Shown here one piece after another: positions 10,695-23,124 of a stretch of DNA of 64,000 bases. A program made the translations under genes and the position numbers. Position 1 is the first letter of the stretch. The number at the start of each line of letters is the position of its first letter. The notes beneath the pieces are model-generated. The model was not told where the DNA came from. It made no database searches and worked only from the letters and a program-made list of their open reading frames with translations. This stretch comes from Neovahlkampfia damariscottae (Eukaryota; Heterolobosea; Selenaionea; Neovahlkampfiida; Neovahlkampfiidae): contig JABLTG010000016.1 in the NCBI GenBank assembly GCA_016618085.1, forward strand, positions 123,282 through 187,281, in the 5' to 3' direction.

Positions 10695-13687
10695 TTATTC
10701 ATAAGAACCAATTAAAATTTCTTCAATTTTTTCTCTTGTCCAGACACACAGTTCATTATCTTTAAAATTAAATCTAATTTTATGTTTTTTATTTTTGACT
10801 GAAACAGTGAAACTATTTGAGTATATTGACATAGTTGATAAATCTGTGTCATCATTTAATTCAAATTTCATTAAATCCCATTTTTCAATTTTAGGTACAT
10901 CAATAATCATTAAATTGTCAAAAATGATTAAATGATGAAATGCAGGCATTTTCCAATCGTCAAAATACAAATCAATTTCATTTGCATTTTTAAATTCACA
11001 AATAATATCTTGTTGTGAATTGAATTTCAAATTATATTTTTTTTGAATTTCCCAAACATGATATCGTGTTTCTGCTTCAATTCTTCTATCAGATATATAA
11101 TTAACAACTTTTGTAATTTTTGTATGTGATCTTTTTAACTGGTCATACCTTTTATGACTTTCTTCTATGATAGTATTCTATAGGAATAGGTGTCAACAAA
11201 TGTTCAATTTTTTCTTACCTTCATTAAATTCTCAGTGAACTTTTGATAGGAATCAATTCTTTCAATTGGTAAAATCAAATAATCTAAAATATCACCAGTA
11301 GTATTTAAATTATTTAATTCTTCTTTTTTTGTTTTTAAAAAGTTTTCAAATTTTGGATTCTTTTCAATAGCTCTTTGTAAAGTTGATGAGTTTTGATATT
11401 CATTGATATAACTTCCATACAATTTAAATACTTCTGAAAATTCATTTAAAAGTTTAATCAATTCAATATCGATAACATGTCGACTTTTTTGAGCTATTTG
11501 TTTGATTTTATTTAAAAATAACATGTTAACACCAATAATAGTATTGATGTTTGAAAACAAAGTATCATGTGCTTCTTTTGAAATATAATCTTTTGATGGT
11601 TGAACAAAATGCTTAATTAAAAGATTTAAATTTTGAATATATTCTTCTTCTGCAATAATAAATTCTTTAACAATTTGAATTCTTTTTTGAAGTGCTTCAA
11701 GATTAATTTTATTGTGATATGATGTTGGAATAAATCCTTCTTTATCATCATAACGGATTTTTGACCAACCAGCTTCATTAGATAATATAAGAATGTATTC
11801 TCCTTTTGGAACTGATAATTCACCTGTTTCAACTGCTTTGAATGATGCAATTGTGACACCAATATTATTTTCGTTGACTTTAAATTTTTTTGATGTAAGT
11901 CTTTTTGGTTCTGGAGTTGAAGGAAGAGGTGTTGGTGTTGGTGTTTGAGGTGGAGGTGAATTACTACTTGGTGGTAAAACAAGGTGAAATTTGAGTGAAT
12001 CAACATCTGAATCATCCAATTCTGATAATTTTGAACTTATTAATGACTTCTTTCCCGAAAATCTCTTGTTGAACAATCTCATAAATGAGAACTTTGATTT
12101 TTGAGATTTTTCTTCTTGTGTTTCCTTTATACCTTCTTCACTATATTCTTCAGTTTCATCTTCATCTTCGTCTTCAATTTTACCTTCAAAATGAATATCT
12201 AGTTCACCTGGGTCAGTAACTTGTTCCATTAGCTTTTTTATTCTGTTGTATTTTTCAAGAGTTTTTAAATTCTTTGTTCTCCAAATTTTGATTTCCATAG
12301 AACTAACATTGGATTTATTTTTTAAATAAGATTTAGCATCTCCAACTGAATTTGGTGCATTTTCAGTTTTTGAAAGTAATGCTGAAATTCCATCAAGAGA
12401 TTCTTTCAATGTTTTTCTTCCATCTGAAATGAAAGTATTATCTGTATCTAAATTAAAATCATCATCAATCATTTTCAATTGTAAAACTTTTTGACTTTGT
12501 TTCATTAATTTATCAATTTGTAAAATCTTTCCCATTTCTTCACCTGTTGGTAACATAATTTCATAAATTTTATCAATTGTTGTATAATAGAATGAAGTTT
12601 CATTTGCACTTAAATGAACATTAGAATCTTGAATTTCAATTGAAAATGGATCTCTTGTACTTTTAAAAGTATCCCTAACTTTTGGGTTGGTAGATCTTTC
12701 ATTAAATACATTCTTAAATTCAATTATAAATTTATCTTTCTTCTTTTTAATTAAACCAGCAATGAATGGAAATGAAATTGCAATTTCGATAGGTTCAGCT
12801 GAAAATTTTATATCAGAATATTTTCCATTGATATGTACATCCTTATTTGGAATATATGGAGTTATCTTTTTTTGATTATCATCCAAATATGATGGTTCTA
12901 AATTTTCATCTGATAAATAATAAATAACGTGTGAATTTAATCTTCTGTTGACTCTTGAGACATAAAGCATTGAACATTTTTTACTTTTTGATTCAATGAA
13001 TTCATTTTTGATCTTTTCATTGGTGTCAGTATTCACAACAACATATTTTTTATTGTAAAAATAAATTACAAAATTGTCTAAAAAATAAAGGTATTTTGTT
13101 GTGCCTTCGGTGATGATTCTGGTGAGAATTTTAAATGATTTTGATGTGTATTCACAAATCAAAATTTCACTTCTTTTTGAGTTGAATAGAGCAAATCTAC
13201 ATTCAGGCTTCGTAACAGTTATATTGTCCAATGATAGCATTGTAAATTCTCCTAGAAATTGTCCTTCTTTATGAATCAAAGTATCATAATTATCGTCTCC
13301 GTATGTGTTGATATCTAAAAATTCAGATTTGAATTTATTTGTGTCTAGGAATCTTATTTTATCTGAAGTTTGAAAAAATAATATTTTGCTTTTTTCGTCG
13401 ACTTTTATCCAGGTTATGGGTTTTTTTGAATTTGTTTGAAATTTTAATGACTCTTTATATTCATGGTATGAATTTGGTTTGTATTTAAAAATAGTTCCAG
13501 TAGTAGTTCCAACATAAACAGATTTGTCTGAAGTTATTGTTTTAAAAAAAGAAAAAATACCTGTGGATTCAATACAGCTTATTTCCGAGTTGAATATAGT
13601 TCTAATGACTTCAGGTTCGAATTGTAAACGATTTTTGGCATACCAAGACTCTACGTTGTGTAATGGTCTCACACCAAAAGTTGTCAT
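10695..13687 (-). CDS. RhoGEF with N-terminal propeller-like region, SH3 and PH
   Basis: Two exons (10695-11177 and 11219-13687) around a 41-nt intron; about 983 residues. The first 400 residues resemble a citron-homology-type beta-propeller (SDKSVYVGTTTGTIFKY). Acidic and proline-rich linkers follow, then an SH3 domain (TIASFKAVETGELSVPKG), a DH domain beginning KEFIIAEEEYIQNLN, and a C-terminal PH domain. The last conserved DH helix reads LILPIERIDSYQKFTENLM, so the QRxxRY core kept in its neighbour is altered; exchange activity may be reduced or specialised. The start MTTFGVRPLH lies 5 nt after a CCAATC element. It is divergent from, and paralogous to, the next gene: both share EFKNVFNxRSTNP and the same domain order. 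Confidence 0.85.
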
Positions 13688-13692
13688 TTTTG

Positions 13693-13697
13693 ATTGG
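13693..13697 (-). promoter_or_regulatory. CCAAT element of the leftward RhoGEF gene
   Basis: CCAATCAAAAATG on the minus strand, placing the pentamer 5 nt from the start codon at 13687. It is one of the closest examples of the window-wide element. Confidence 0.5.
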
Positions 13698-13811
13698 TCC
13701 AAAAAACAATCAAAATCACTTCTTTTTGAAAAGTAAAAAACAAAAACACAAAACATACCATTTCAATCATTTTTTAAAAAATAAAGGTAAAAACTGGTAT
13801 TCCATTTTTTG

Positions 13812-13816
13812 ATTGG
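13812..13816 (+). promoter_or_regulatory. ATTGG element of the rightward RhoGEF gene
   Basis: GATTGGATAAGCTCATG on the plus strand, 8 nt before the start codon at 13825. Together with the element at 13693 it shows that each of two divergent genes has its own copy, although only 137 nt separate the two start codons. Confidence 0.5.
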
Positions 13817-13824
13817 ATAAGCTC

Positions 13825-16800
13825 ATGTATCAGTACTCTTCACCGAGAAAACAGGAGGTTGAAATAGACCATCTGTTTGACTCGAAACAATCAAACAAGA
13901 GATTAAAATTCATAAAAAAATCGATAAAAAAAGATTTTGATGGAAATATCTCCGCTATTCATTCTTCAAAAAACTTTATCTACGTTGGAACCTCCAATGG
14001 AGTAATTTATAAATTAAAAGAAAAACCAGACTTGGAATGTGAAGAAATATCAAAATTTAAAGGAGAAAAAAAAGAAATTATTGATATTCAAACAGATACT
14101 GTTTGTGAGTTACTTTTTTTTCAAAATTCAAAAGGAGTCATTGGTATTCTGAATTTAGGAAGTTTTACATTAAATACAACGATAAAAGATATTGGAAAAA
14201 AGTTTTCAAAAGGTTATATAACTTTTGATAAAACATTTTGTTTTTCTCTAGACAAAGGAAATAACTTTAATGAAACATCACAACATCAAATAGCCATTCA
14301 TGCAGGAAAAAAAAATAATATTTCAATTTATCAATATGGAAATGAAGATGGTACTTTATTATCACAAGTTACATTACTTTATGATTTAAAAATTGAATCA
14401 ACTGCAAAAGAAATATTTTTAATTGATAACTTACTTTCTTATTTTACAACTTGTTATAATTTATGTTCCATTTCAAAAGAAACAGAAGGAAAAATCAATT
14501 TTGATAATACAAAAATACAAACTTCAAAATCAGGTTCAATTTTATATGTCCAAAATCGTCCAGGAAAACAAAATTCACATATTGTCTATTTTCAAAGTGA
14601 TGAATTTTTAGATCCAAATTATTTTGATGATAATGAAAAGAAAGTTTCAAAATATATTGAATCAGCAACAGATCATTATGCAAATAAGTATAGTGATATG
14701 AAATTTTCAACTTCTCCTGCAATGGTTTCAATATCATTTCCATTCATTTGTGGAATGATAAAAAACAAAAAAGAAACAAAATTAGAATTTAAGAATGTTT
14801 TTAATCCAAGGTCTACAAACCCTGATTTAAGAAATACTCTACCAAGTGTCAGAGATCCAATTGATTTATTATTACCTTTCAAAGCAAATCACTTGATTGG
14901 ATCAAAATCAAATTTTTATTTTTCAGTTGATAATGAACTTTATATGATTCCTTTACCTACTTCAGAACAAGTTCATTCAATGTTTCAAAAAGATCGATTA
15001 ATTGCTGCTTCCAAAAAGATTAACCAATTAAAAGGAGCAGTTGCTTTTGATTTTTCAGGTCCGAGTAACTCATTTAAAAGTGCGTTGGCCAGTCAAATAA
15101 AATTACACAAGGAAACAATGAGAGAAAGACAAGCATCAATGGGTCCTTCAGTTTTTTCAAACAAAAAACTTCCAACTATTCCACAAACACAAAGAAATAA
15201 AATTGGGAGTATTGTTCCCACTACAAAATCTCCAAGAAATGATATAGATAGCCCAACATCTCAACAACCATATGTACCTTTATTTAAACCAAATTTAATG
15301 TCAGAGTTGCAAAATTCAATTGATAAGAAGAGAAATCAAAGTGTAGTTCTCACACCTCATAAAAATGGAATTGATAAACCATCAGTCCCAATGAAGAAAC
15401 CACCTCCTCCGGTACCAAATAAACCAAAGTCTCCAATATCAAATAATGGAGTGCTGAAGAAACCACCTCCACCATTACCTCCAACTGGAGATAAACCAAA
15501 AAAGAAACCTCCAGCACTTCCACCAAGAAAACAAAGCACATCAGTTAGTCCAGCAGTGGAAGTTACAAATAATTCATCACAAGTGAAAATTGTTGCTGAA
15601 AAAGCAATTAAAAAAACGATTTCTGATCACAAGACAATGCCAGTTCAACAAACCCAACAAAATATCAAAGATCATAAAACAATGCCAATTCCAATATCTA
15701 TTGAAAATGAATCAAAACCATTTATCAAAAGTAGAAGAGGAAAAATGATTGCAACATTTACTGGAGAGAATGAAGAAGAAATTTCAGTTCCAAAAGATTC
15801 AATCATTGATATTATCCAAGATGAAGAAGATGGATGGACTCTATGTATATACGAAGAAAAAGAAGGAATAATACCGACACATTACTACAAAGAAACATTG
15901 TCAAAAACAGCACAAAAGAGGAATGACATTTTAGAAGAATTTTTGGAAACTGAAGAAACCTATGTTTCTAATTTGAATGTTTTAATGAAATATTTTATCA
16001 ATCCATTTTTGAAAGATGGAATTGTTTCACCTCAATTTCATTCAAAAGTTTTTTCTTCTGTTAGTGTTGTATTAGGTGTGAATACTGTTTTTTTGACAAA
16101 ATTAAAAATGGTTTTAAAAGAATCTGATGAGAATAAATTATCAGAAATGAGTAAATTGTTATCAAGTTTTGCACAAACATTTAAATTGTATGTTGGATAT
16201 ATTAAAGATTATGAATCAATGAATGATTCAATAATTAAAGAAAAATCAAAAAATCAAAAATTGTCACAGTATTTATTGGATATTAGAAAAGATTTAAAAG
16301 CAAAAGGTCATATTATAGATATTCAAAGTTATTTAATTTTACCTGTTCAAAGGTTACCAAGATATAGAATGCTTCTGGAGGACTTATTGAGAGTAAGAAA
16401 TTTTTGTTCATTTCTAACCTACATAGAACACTCCTCAAGAAGAAGGTCTCGAAAATTATGAACAAATTAAAAAAGCCACAAAGGATATTAGTTCAATTGT
16501 TCTTTATTGTAATGAAAAACAAAGAGAAATTGATGACAAACGATATATTACTAGTTTACAAAAGAAATTCAATCTTCCAGTAACACAGTTCAAAATTTTT
16601 AATCATTTTAAAGTTGAATCGATATCAAAAAATGGTCAGAGAGAAAAAGGATAAAGATAAAATCTCATTTCTTTATAATTCAAAAACATTTGAAATTTCA
16701 TTTCTTATCGTTTTGAATGATATGATGATATTTCCAGTTGGAAAAGCTAACATTGTTTTTCCATTGATTGATATCAAAATTGTACCAGCACTTGCGAAAG

Positions 16801-16925
16801 TCATTCAATTTGGTTTTTCTATTGTCAATGCAGAAAAAGATCTTGTTCAATTCATTTTTGAAAATGAATCAACATTGAATGATTGGAAGCAGATATTCGA
16901 TGAATTAGGAGAACAATTTGAATAA
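13825..16925 (+). CDS. RhoGEF with N-terminal propeller-like region, SH3 and PH (paralogue)
   Basis: Three exons with 34-nt introns at 16393-16426 and 16580-16613; about 1010 residues. Layout: propeller-like N-terminal 400 residues (NFIYVGTSNGVIYKLK); a proline-rich linker with many PxxP motifs (KPPPPVPNKPKSP, KKPPALPPRK) near residues 510-590; an SH3 domain (GKMIATFTGENEEEISVPKD); a DH domain starting EEFLETEETYVSNLN and closing with the canonical LILPVQRLPRYRMLLEDLL; and a PH domain. It should be an active Rho-family exchange factor, and the PxxP linker could engage its own or other SH3 domains. The start is the ATG of MYQYSSPRKQ, because the longer frame begins with TTG. Confidence 0.9.
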
Positions 16926-16934
16926 AAAGTATAT

Positions 16935-18586
16935 TTAAACAATATGATGAAAATTTTCTTCTTGAATTAATCCACATTGAGCATTATCAAATAATAATTT
17001 TGTTTCAATTCCTTCTTGAAAATTCTTTGATAGAAATTCTTTTTTCAATGGTATAATATGACCTTCAGTATTGAAAGTATAAGGATTTTGATTAACAAAA
17101 TTTTCTTCATCAAATAAAAGATACAAATATTTCAACGTCTCTGCTAAAAAGAATGATTCCATTTTATCTTCATGAACACCTGTTTGAACATCTTTAACAA
17201 CAGCAAATCCACATTTCTAATGATTTTGAGAAAATGTTAAATCAATTTACCACTCTAGTTAATTTGTTTATTGAATACACAATATCTCTTCCCATAAACA
17301 AATAAATTGGATCTTTTGTGATTCGATATAAAGTGTAAATAGATTCTGCAAGTTCAGGTCTTAATGGGTATCCTTGTTGACCATTTTGAACTGCACCATG
17401 TTGAATATTAAATCCTTCTGGTGTCATTCCAAAACGTCTCCAAACTGAATGGAAATTTGCAACAGTTTTTCTTGCATCTGGAATATTCCCCGCTAATGCT
17501 TCAATTCCAGGAAAAAATGCTTGTAAAGAATTAAAAATGGGCCAAACTGTATTTGCTGTATTCATGTCAACATCATAGTACCAATGATTTTTGTACAAAT
17601 GTTTCTTAATGGATTTATAACACTATTGAAAAAAATTAATGAATTTTGATGTGATACTTCAACAAACATTTCATGATATGATTCAGTTCCAAACAACAAA
17701 TATCCTTTGAATAAATATTCAAAGAATGAATCAATACTTGATCCAATTCCACTTTCTTTCAATGTCCAATGTCCTGTTTCAATGTTGATATGATTTCCAA
17801 CCAATCCCAAAGCACTTCTTCTTTCAAATATTGCAATTGTTGCTTTCTCTGCCATTTCTAAGTATGAAGAATTTCCCAATAAATGACTTAATAAACCAAA
17901 TTCTAATAAGAATGTTCCTGCACCTGCTACTGATGTGACTTTGACTTCATTTGGTGGAACTCCATTTTTAAAATTGACAGTTCCATAAGGTATACCTGTT
18001 GTTGTTTTAAAAGCATGAGATAATCTATCAACTAAGTCTTTCAAAATTGGCAACAATTCGCCTCTATTGGAATAAAAATTTTTTTTTTTTACTTGTAGTC
18101 TGACATAATTTTCTTATCACTTGCCAATAAATGTGCTGATATCAAACCTCCAACAATTCTAATATTTGTTTCAAAAACTGAGACTGGAATGTCTTTTTCA
18201 AAATTTGCATGTTCAACAACGTATTTAACTCCTTTGATGAATTCTGTATTGTTTCCTATAATTACAAGTGTATCTAAGGTATCTACTAAAGTCAGTTGTG
18301 AGGACACCCATGCTGTTGAAAAATTTAAAAGTAAGAAATTCTAACTGTCGAATCCTTCACATGATAATGGTTTTAATTCATCTTTTGGAAATGCATGCGT
18401 CATGTAATTGTCGTAGGCATGATAAAACATCTCTTTGACATCGTTTCTGGTTTTTCATTTTTAATTTTTTTGTGTTTTTTACCGAATATTTTCAATTTGT
18501 TCTTTATTCATATAGCTACTATTTGTTTTTACATTTAATATTGAAATGAAAAAAATCAGATAAAACACCAATTGAAGAGATTTCAT
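16935..18586 (-). CDS. GH47 alpha-mannosidase-like protein of the EDEM type
   Basis: Six exons encode a secretory-pathway mannosidase-like protein. The N-terminus [18 protein letters not shown] is a signal peptide. GH47/EDEM landmarks follow in order: [102 protein letters not shown], and [10 protein letters not shown] with the calcium-binding threonine. EDEM proteins trim mannose from misfolded glycoproteins and mark them for ERAD. No KDEL-type tail is seen. Introns are about 30-37 nt; one after FVE removes an apparent frameshift. An ATTGG/CCAAT element lies at 18615-18619. The 3' end lies only 9 bases beyond that of the convergent RhoGEF gene. Confidence 0.9.
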
Positions 18587-18807
18587 CTCCAACAAAGACT
18601 TCTAAATTGATTTTATTGGTCAACACTTTTTAAACAGAAAAAGTTCAAGTTTCAGCTGATTTCCTATCAATTTTTGAAAAATAATATAAATATGAACAGT
18701 GTGAACAAAAAATAAGAATATCCTCTTTCTTGTTTCTGAGTCAGGATATGTTCAGCCTCAAAAGAATTCTGGCGAATGAAACTGTTTAGAAGTTTAATTG
18801 ATCATAA

Positions 18808-19595
18808 ATGAATCAAATCAACAAAAATATGGACTTAATAATATTTACGTATTATACTTCATTTATTTTCTTTGGTATGCAAGAAAAACTTCAAATTTTT
18901 TTCTTCAGAGTTTATCAAAAACAATTTTATTCAGAAATAGAAAATAAATTAAAATTTCATGGAAATTTAACATCACTTCTTCATTCATTATTGAACACAA
19001 TTGGAATGTTATACATATTTTTTTCTCAATGGGATCAATTTTCAATAAATTTGACTAATTTGGATACATTTGAATCAACATTGCTATTTAGCTTTAGTTT
19101 AGGATATTTCATTTATGATACTTTAAGTATGCAGATTAAAGGATTTTATGAACATGATAAAACATTAATAATTCATCATTTGATGACTATATTCTGTATG
19201 AGGTGAGATCACTGAAATTAAATAATTTTTAAAGTCGTGGATTATTTCAACAAAATTTTCATGGAATGATGATATTAATATCATTAGCTGAAATAAATTC
19301 CATATTTTTGCATCTTAGAACTTTGATAAGACAAGGTTTTAAGTTTCAACAAGTTCCAAGCATCATTAGAATATATCAATATATCATGATTCTCAATTAT
19401 GTTACCTTTTTATTTTTCAGATTGATCCCAGAGTTTTATGTTTTATATAAAGCATTTTATCTTGTGAACACAGGAATTTCGAAATCAATCACAATTGTGG
19501 GAGTTATTTGCATTCAAATTTTGAATTTTCATTTATTTTACAAAATTATCAAATCAGAAATGAAATCAAAAAAAAAAATTGTATACAAAGCCTGA
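18808..19595 (+). CDS. TLC-domain multi-pass membrane protein
   Basis: Two exons with a 32-nt intron at 19203-19234. Several hydrophobic segments, with the TLC (TRAM-LAG1-CLN8) hallmarks LGYFIYDTLSM and, after a short gap, HHLMTIFCM, then a C-terminal helix and a lysine-rich cytosolic tail (KSEMKSKKKIVYKA). Layout and size (about 250 residues) resemble TLCD4/TMEM56-like proteins rather than ceramide synthases, which carry a longer Lag1 motif. It is probably an endomembrane lipid-related protein. There is no CCAAT/ATTGG pentamer close to the ATG, making it one of the few exceptions in this window. Confidence 0.75.
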
Positions 19596-19670
19596 TACAA
19601 AATAAAGTGTAATTGAAAAAAATCCATTTTCTTTTTATAGATTCCCCTCAACCAATCAAAACACAAACAC

Positions 19671-22600
19671 ATGACTCAACAATCACCTTCTGTTGAAATA
19701 AAACCTGAACAACTAACTGGAGTAAAATTCAGCCATAAAGTATCAACTCCTTTACTCTTGGACTCTATATTGTATGAAGTTGAAATTCTTCCAAATTCAA
19801 AAGTTTATACTCAAAAAACAACATTAAATTTTAAAAACTATTGCGACAAAAAATTAGAAGGAGAATTAGTATTCCCATTACCAGAAGAAGCTACTATTTG
19901 TGGTTATGCTCTTCAAATCGATGATGATTTAGTTGACGCAACAGTCGTCCAAAAGAAAAAAGCACAAAAAGTATTTGACCAAGAAGTGAGATCAGGACAA
20001 ACAGTTTCTCTCATTGAAAAAGTCATTGGTAATCAATACAAAACAAAAATTTATCCATGGGAACCAAATTCTACAAAAACCGTTCGTTTAGAATTTCTAT
20101 CCGACTTGAAGTCCAATGAAAAAGATTTGTTTTTTTCAATTCCAGTAGAAAGCTCAAAACATGAAAAATTATCAAAAATATCATTATTAATCAATTCAAC
20201 TCAAAAACCAAATGTGACTTTAGGAGACAAAAAACAAAGCTTAACAAAAAAAGAGGGAAAGTATGCTATTGAATTCTCTGGTGATGATTTACAAGATTTG
20301 GATATTTTAAACATATATCCTACTACAGAAGATAAAAATTCAGTTTCAATCGAAAAAAATACAATCACAGAAACTATCTATTTCAATATTTCTGATTTCG
20401 TTCAAATTCCAAACAACGAGCAAATTCAAAAGAAACAAGGAAATATTTCCATCATCTGGGATAGTTCATTAAGCCGTGAAAAATTAAAATTTGAAAAAAT
20501 TGAATTCCAATTATTATCGGAATTACTTTCAAATGGGAAATTTGAAATTGATCTTTATTCATTTAGTAATACACTAAATACTGTTGGAACCTTTGAAGAT
20601 TTTGAAACGTTAAAAAGTGCATTGAAATTGATTCAATATGATGGAGGTACAAATATTTATCAACTGAATAATTTAAATCTTTCAAATTATGATTATTGTT
20701 TATTATTTACGGACGGATTGGATACTTTATCAGTTACTAATTTACCGCTAATTAAATTCAAATCATCATGTCCAATTTATTGTTTAAATTCATCAATCAA
20801 TTGCAATAGATCTTACATGAATTACATTTGTGATATAACAAATGGAGCTTTTTATCAATTGAATGAATCAAATGTTCAATCAATTTCAAAGAAAATAGGA
20901 TTTTCACCTTATAGTTTTTTATCTGCAGAATTTAATGAAGATGAAATCTCAGAAGTGTATCCTTCAAAAACGACTCAATTGATTGATTCTCTTTTTCATT
21001 TAAATGGAATTCTTTTGAAAGATGAAGCATCAATCAAGTTAAACTTTGGATCAGGAAAAGAAATCAAAGAAACAAAAACTTTCAAAATTTCAAAAAACAA
21101 TGCAGTCTCTTCAAAAATTGTTGGAATGTTATGGGCTAAAAGATGTTTATCTGAAATGGAATGTTTTTCTGAACATTTTGAAGAAGAAATCATTTCTATT
21201 GGAAGACAATTCAGTTTAGTCACTAAAGATACTTCATTGATCGTTTTAGAAAATTTAGATCAACATTTGAAACATAATATTGTCCCTTCAAAAACAAGAA
21301 AATCACTTTATGATGATTATTTAAAAACTATGGAAGAAGAACAAAAATTGAAAACAAAGAGAATGAATGCAAAACTTGAAATTGTTAAGGGATATTGGAA
21401 AGAGTATATGGATTGGTATAATCAAGATTTCGTACCTAAACATCTTGAAAATATGATTTCACAAACCAAAGAAGCTGTTGAAGAACAAAACATGGTAAAA
21501 AAAGAAATTGATGGAATCTCAACAAAAATTGAAAAATTGAAAGATGAGTATAAATTACTTTTAGAAAAGAATAAAAAAAATAATGAATTGAAATTGATTG
21601 AAAAGAAAAAAGAGATTGAAGATGAAATTAAGATGTTGAAAGTTGAATATGAATATAGGAAGAAAGAAATGGAAAGAATGAAAAGTGAAACAATGGCACA
21701 TGAAGAAGAAGAAAAAAAAAGGGTCTATGAAGAAGAACAAAAAAAATATGAAGAAGAACGAAGAAAATATGAAGAAATTGAGAAACTTGAATGTGCAAAA
21801 GAACAAACATATGATGAAATAGAAATAGAAAGAGAATATTTACAACAAGAACAATGCTTAAGATATGAGGAGGAAGAAAGAAGTTTATCTTCAATGTCAC
21901 GCTCAAGAAATATTGAGGAAAATGAACCATCACTTGAAAATGACCAATCAAATGAATCATCATCAATGAACTTGAAATCTTGGGATCCGAATGTTCCTTA
22001 CATTAATGAATTAAAGAAACTACAAAAAGATGAACTTTATATTAATTACTTGAGATTAAGAAATACACAAGGTTCTTCACCAGCCTATTATTTAGATTGT
22101 TGTGATTTCTTTTTCAAACAAGGATTAAAAAATGAATCTTTAAAAATTCTATCAAATTTATCAGAATTAGAGTTTGATAGTGCTCAATTATTGAGAATTA
22201 TTGGGTACAAATTAGAAGAAATTGGTGAATTAGATTTAAGTATACAAACATTCAGAAAAGTACTTTCTTTAAAACCTGATGAACCTCAAAGTTATAGAGA
22301 TTTGGGATTAGTATTAGAAAAAGCAAACCAACCAAAAGAAGCAATTCAATTACTCTACAAAGTTGTGATCGGTGAATGGTCTTCAAAATTCTCAGAAATT
22401 GAAATCACTGCATTACAAGAATTGAATCGTTGTATTGATTTATATGGAGATTTCAATATCAAAATTCCAGACTATTTAAGAAATTCAACTCCTTTAGATT
22501 TACGTATCATTATGGCTTGGGATACTGATATGGTTGATATTGATTTACACACAATTGAACCAAATGGAGAAGAAGTGTATTATGGTCATAAAAGATCTGA

Positions 22601-23084
22601 GTTTGGTGGTTTAAATTCTAGAGATTTTACTCAAGGTTATGGTCCCGAAACTTATTCATTAAAGACAGCAATGCCAGGAGTTTATAGGATCAAAGCAAGA
22701 TATTACTCATCACATCAACAATCTTTGACTGGGGGAACAACAATATTATTGACATTGTTCACAAAATATGGTGTTAAAAATCAAGAGAAATGTCAACAAA
22801 TAACCATTAGATTGTCTCAATCAAAACAAGATTTTCAAGTTGGTGAAATTGAAATTAAAAATGATAAAATTACCTTTATTCAAAATGATTTAAATGCTCA
22901 AACAAAAGAATTGGAGATATTAAAAGAAAAATTGAAAGAAGAAAATCAAAAATATATTGAAGAAGAAACTAATCAAAAAAAATTGATTAATGAAGAAGAA
23001 GAAAAACACAAACAGAAAATTGTTGAAATCCAAAATAATTCTGAATTAAAAGAGATTCAAAAACTAATTAATGAATTAAAATAA
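19671..23084 (+). CDS. VIT, vWA, coiled-coil, TPR-like and DUF2135 protein
   Basis: Intronless, 1137 residues. Residues 20-150 form a VIT domain (LEGELVFPLPEEATICGYAL and the following AQKVFDQEVRSGQT). Residues 245-410 resemble a vWA domain (ISIIWDSSLS, then LLFTDGLDTLS). About 570-760 is a long charged coiled coil. A helical, TPR-like part follows (LSIQTFRKVLSLKPDEPQSY). Residues 960-1060 form a DUF2135-type domain (MAWDTDMVDIDLHTIEPNGE and the GGTT strand). A second coiled coil closes the protein. VIT/vWA proteins (inter-alpha-trypsin inhibitor heavy chains, PARP4, VWA5) mediate protein contacts. There is no signal peptide, so it is probably cytosolic. CCAATC at 19652-19656 precedes the ATG by 14 nt. 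Confidence 0.88.
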   Translation: MTQQSPSVEIKPEQLTGVKFSHKVSTPLLLDSILYEVEILPNSKVYTQKTTLNFKNYCDKKLEGELVFPLPEEATICGYALQIDDDLVDATVVQKKKAQKVFDQEVRSGQTVSLIEKVIGNQYKTKIYPWEPNSTKTVRLEFLSDLKSNEKDLFFSIPVESSKHEKLSKISLLINSTQKPNVTLGDKKQSLTKKEGKYAIEFSGDDLQDLDILNIYPTTEDKNSVSIEKNTITETIYFNISDFVQIPNNEQIQKKQGNISIIWDSSLSREKLKFEKIEFQLLSELLSNGKFEIDLYSFSNTLNTVGTFEDFETLKSALKLIQYDGGTNIYQLNNLNLSNYDYCLLFTDGLDTLSVTNLPLIKFKSSCPIYCLNSSINCNRSYMNYICDITNGAFYQLNESNVQSISKKIGFSPYSFLSAEFNEDEISEVYPSKTTQLIDSLFHLNGILLKDEASIKLNFGSGKEIKETKTFKISKNNAVSSKIVGMLWAKRCLSEMECFSEHFEEEIISIGRQFSLVTKDTSLIVLENLDQHLKHNIVPSKTRKSLYDDYLKTMEEEQKLKTKRMNAKLEIVKGYWKEYMDWYNQDFVPKHLENMISQTKEAVEEQNMVKKEIDGISTKIEKLKDEYKLLLEKNKKNNELKLIEKKKEIEDEIKMLKVEYEYRKKEMERMKSETMAHEEEEKKRVYEEEQKKYEEERRKYEEIEKLECAKEQTYDEIEIEREYLQQEQCLRYEEEERSLSSMSRSRNIEENEPSLENDQSNESSSMNLKSWDPNVPYINELKKLQKDELYINYLRLRNTQGSSPAYYLDCCDFFFKQGLKNESLKILSNLSELEFDSAQLLRIIGYKLEEIGELDLSIQTFRKVLSLKPDEPQSYRDLGLVLEKANQPKEAIQLLYKVVIGEWSSKFSEIEITALQELNRCIDLYGDFNIKIPDYLRNSTPLDLRIIMAWDTDMVDIDLHTIEPNGEEVYYGHKRSEFGGLNSRDFTQGYGPETYSLKTAMPGVYRIKARYYSSHQQSLTGGTTILLTLFTKYGVKNQEKCQQITIRLSQSKQDFQVGEIEIKNDKITFIQNDLNAQTKELEILKEKLKEENQKYIEEETNQKKLINEEEEKHKQKIVEIQNNSELKEIQKLINELK

Positions 23085-23124
23085 TTTTGTTTTATCACCA
23101 ATATTTTCAACCAATCAAATAACA

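Noticed and set aside
17560-17660. Apparent frameshift in the EDEM gene after MFVE
   Set aside because: A 35-nt intron (starting GTATCACATC) restores [17 protein letters not shown], in line with the family.
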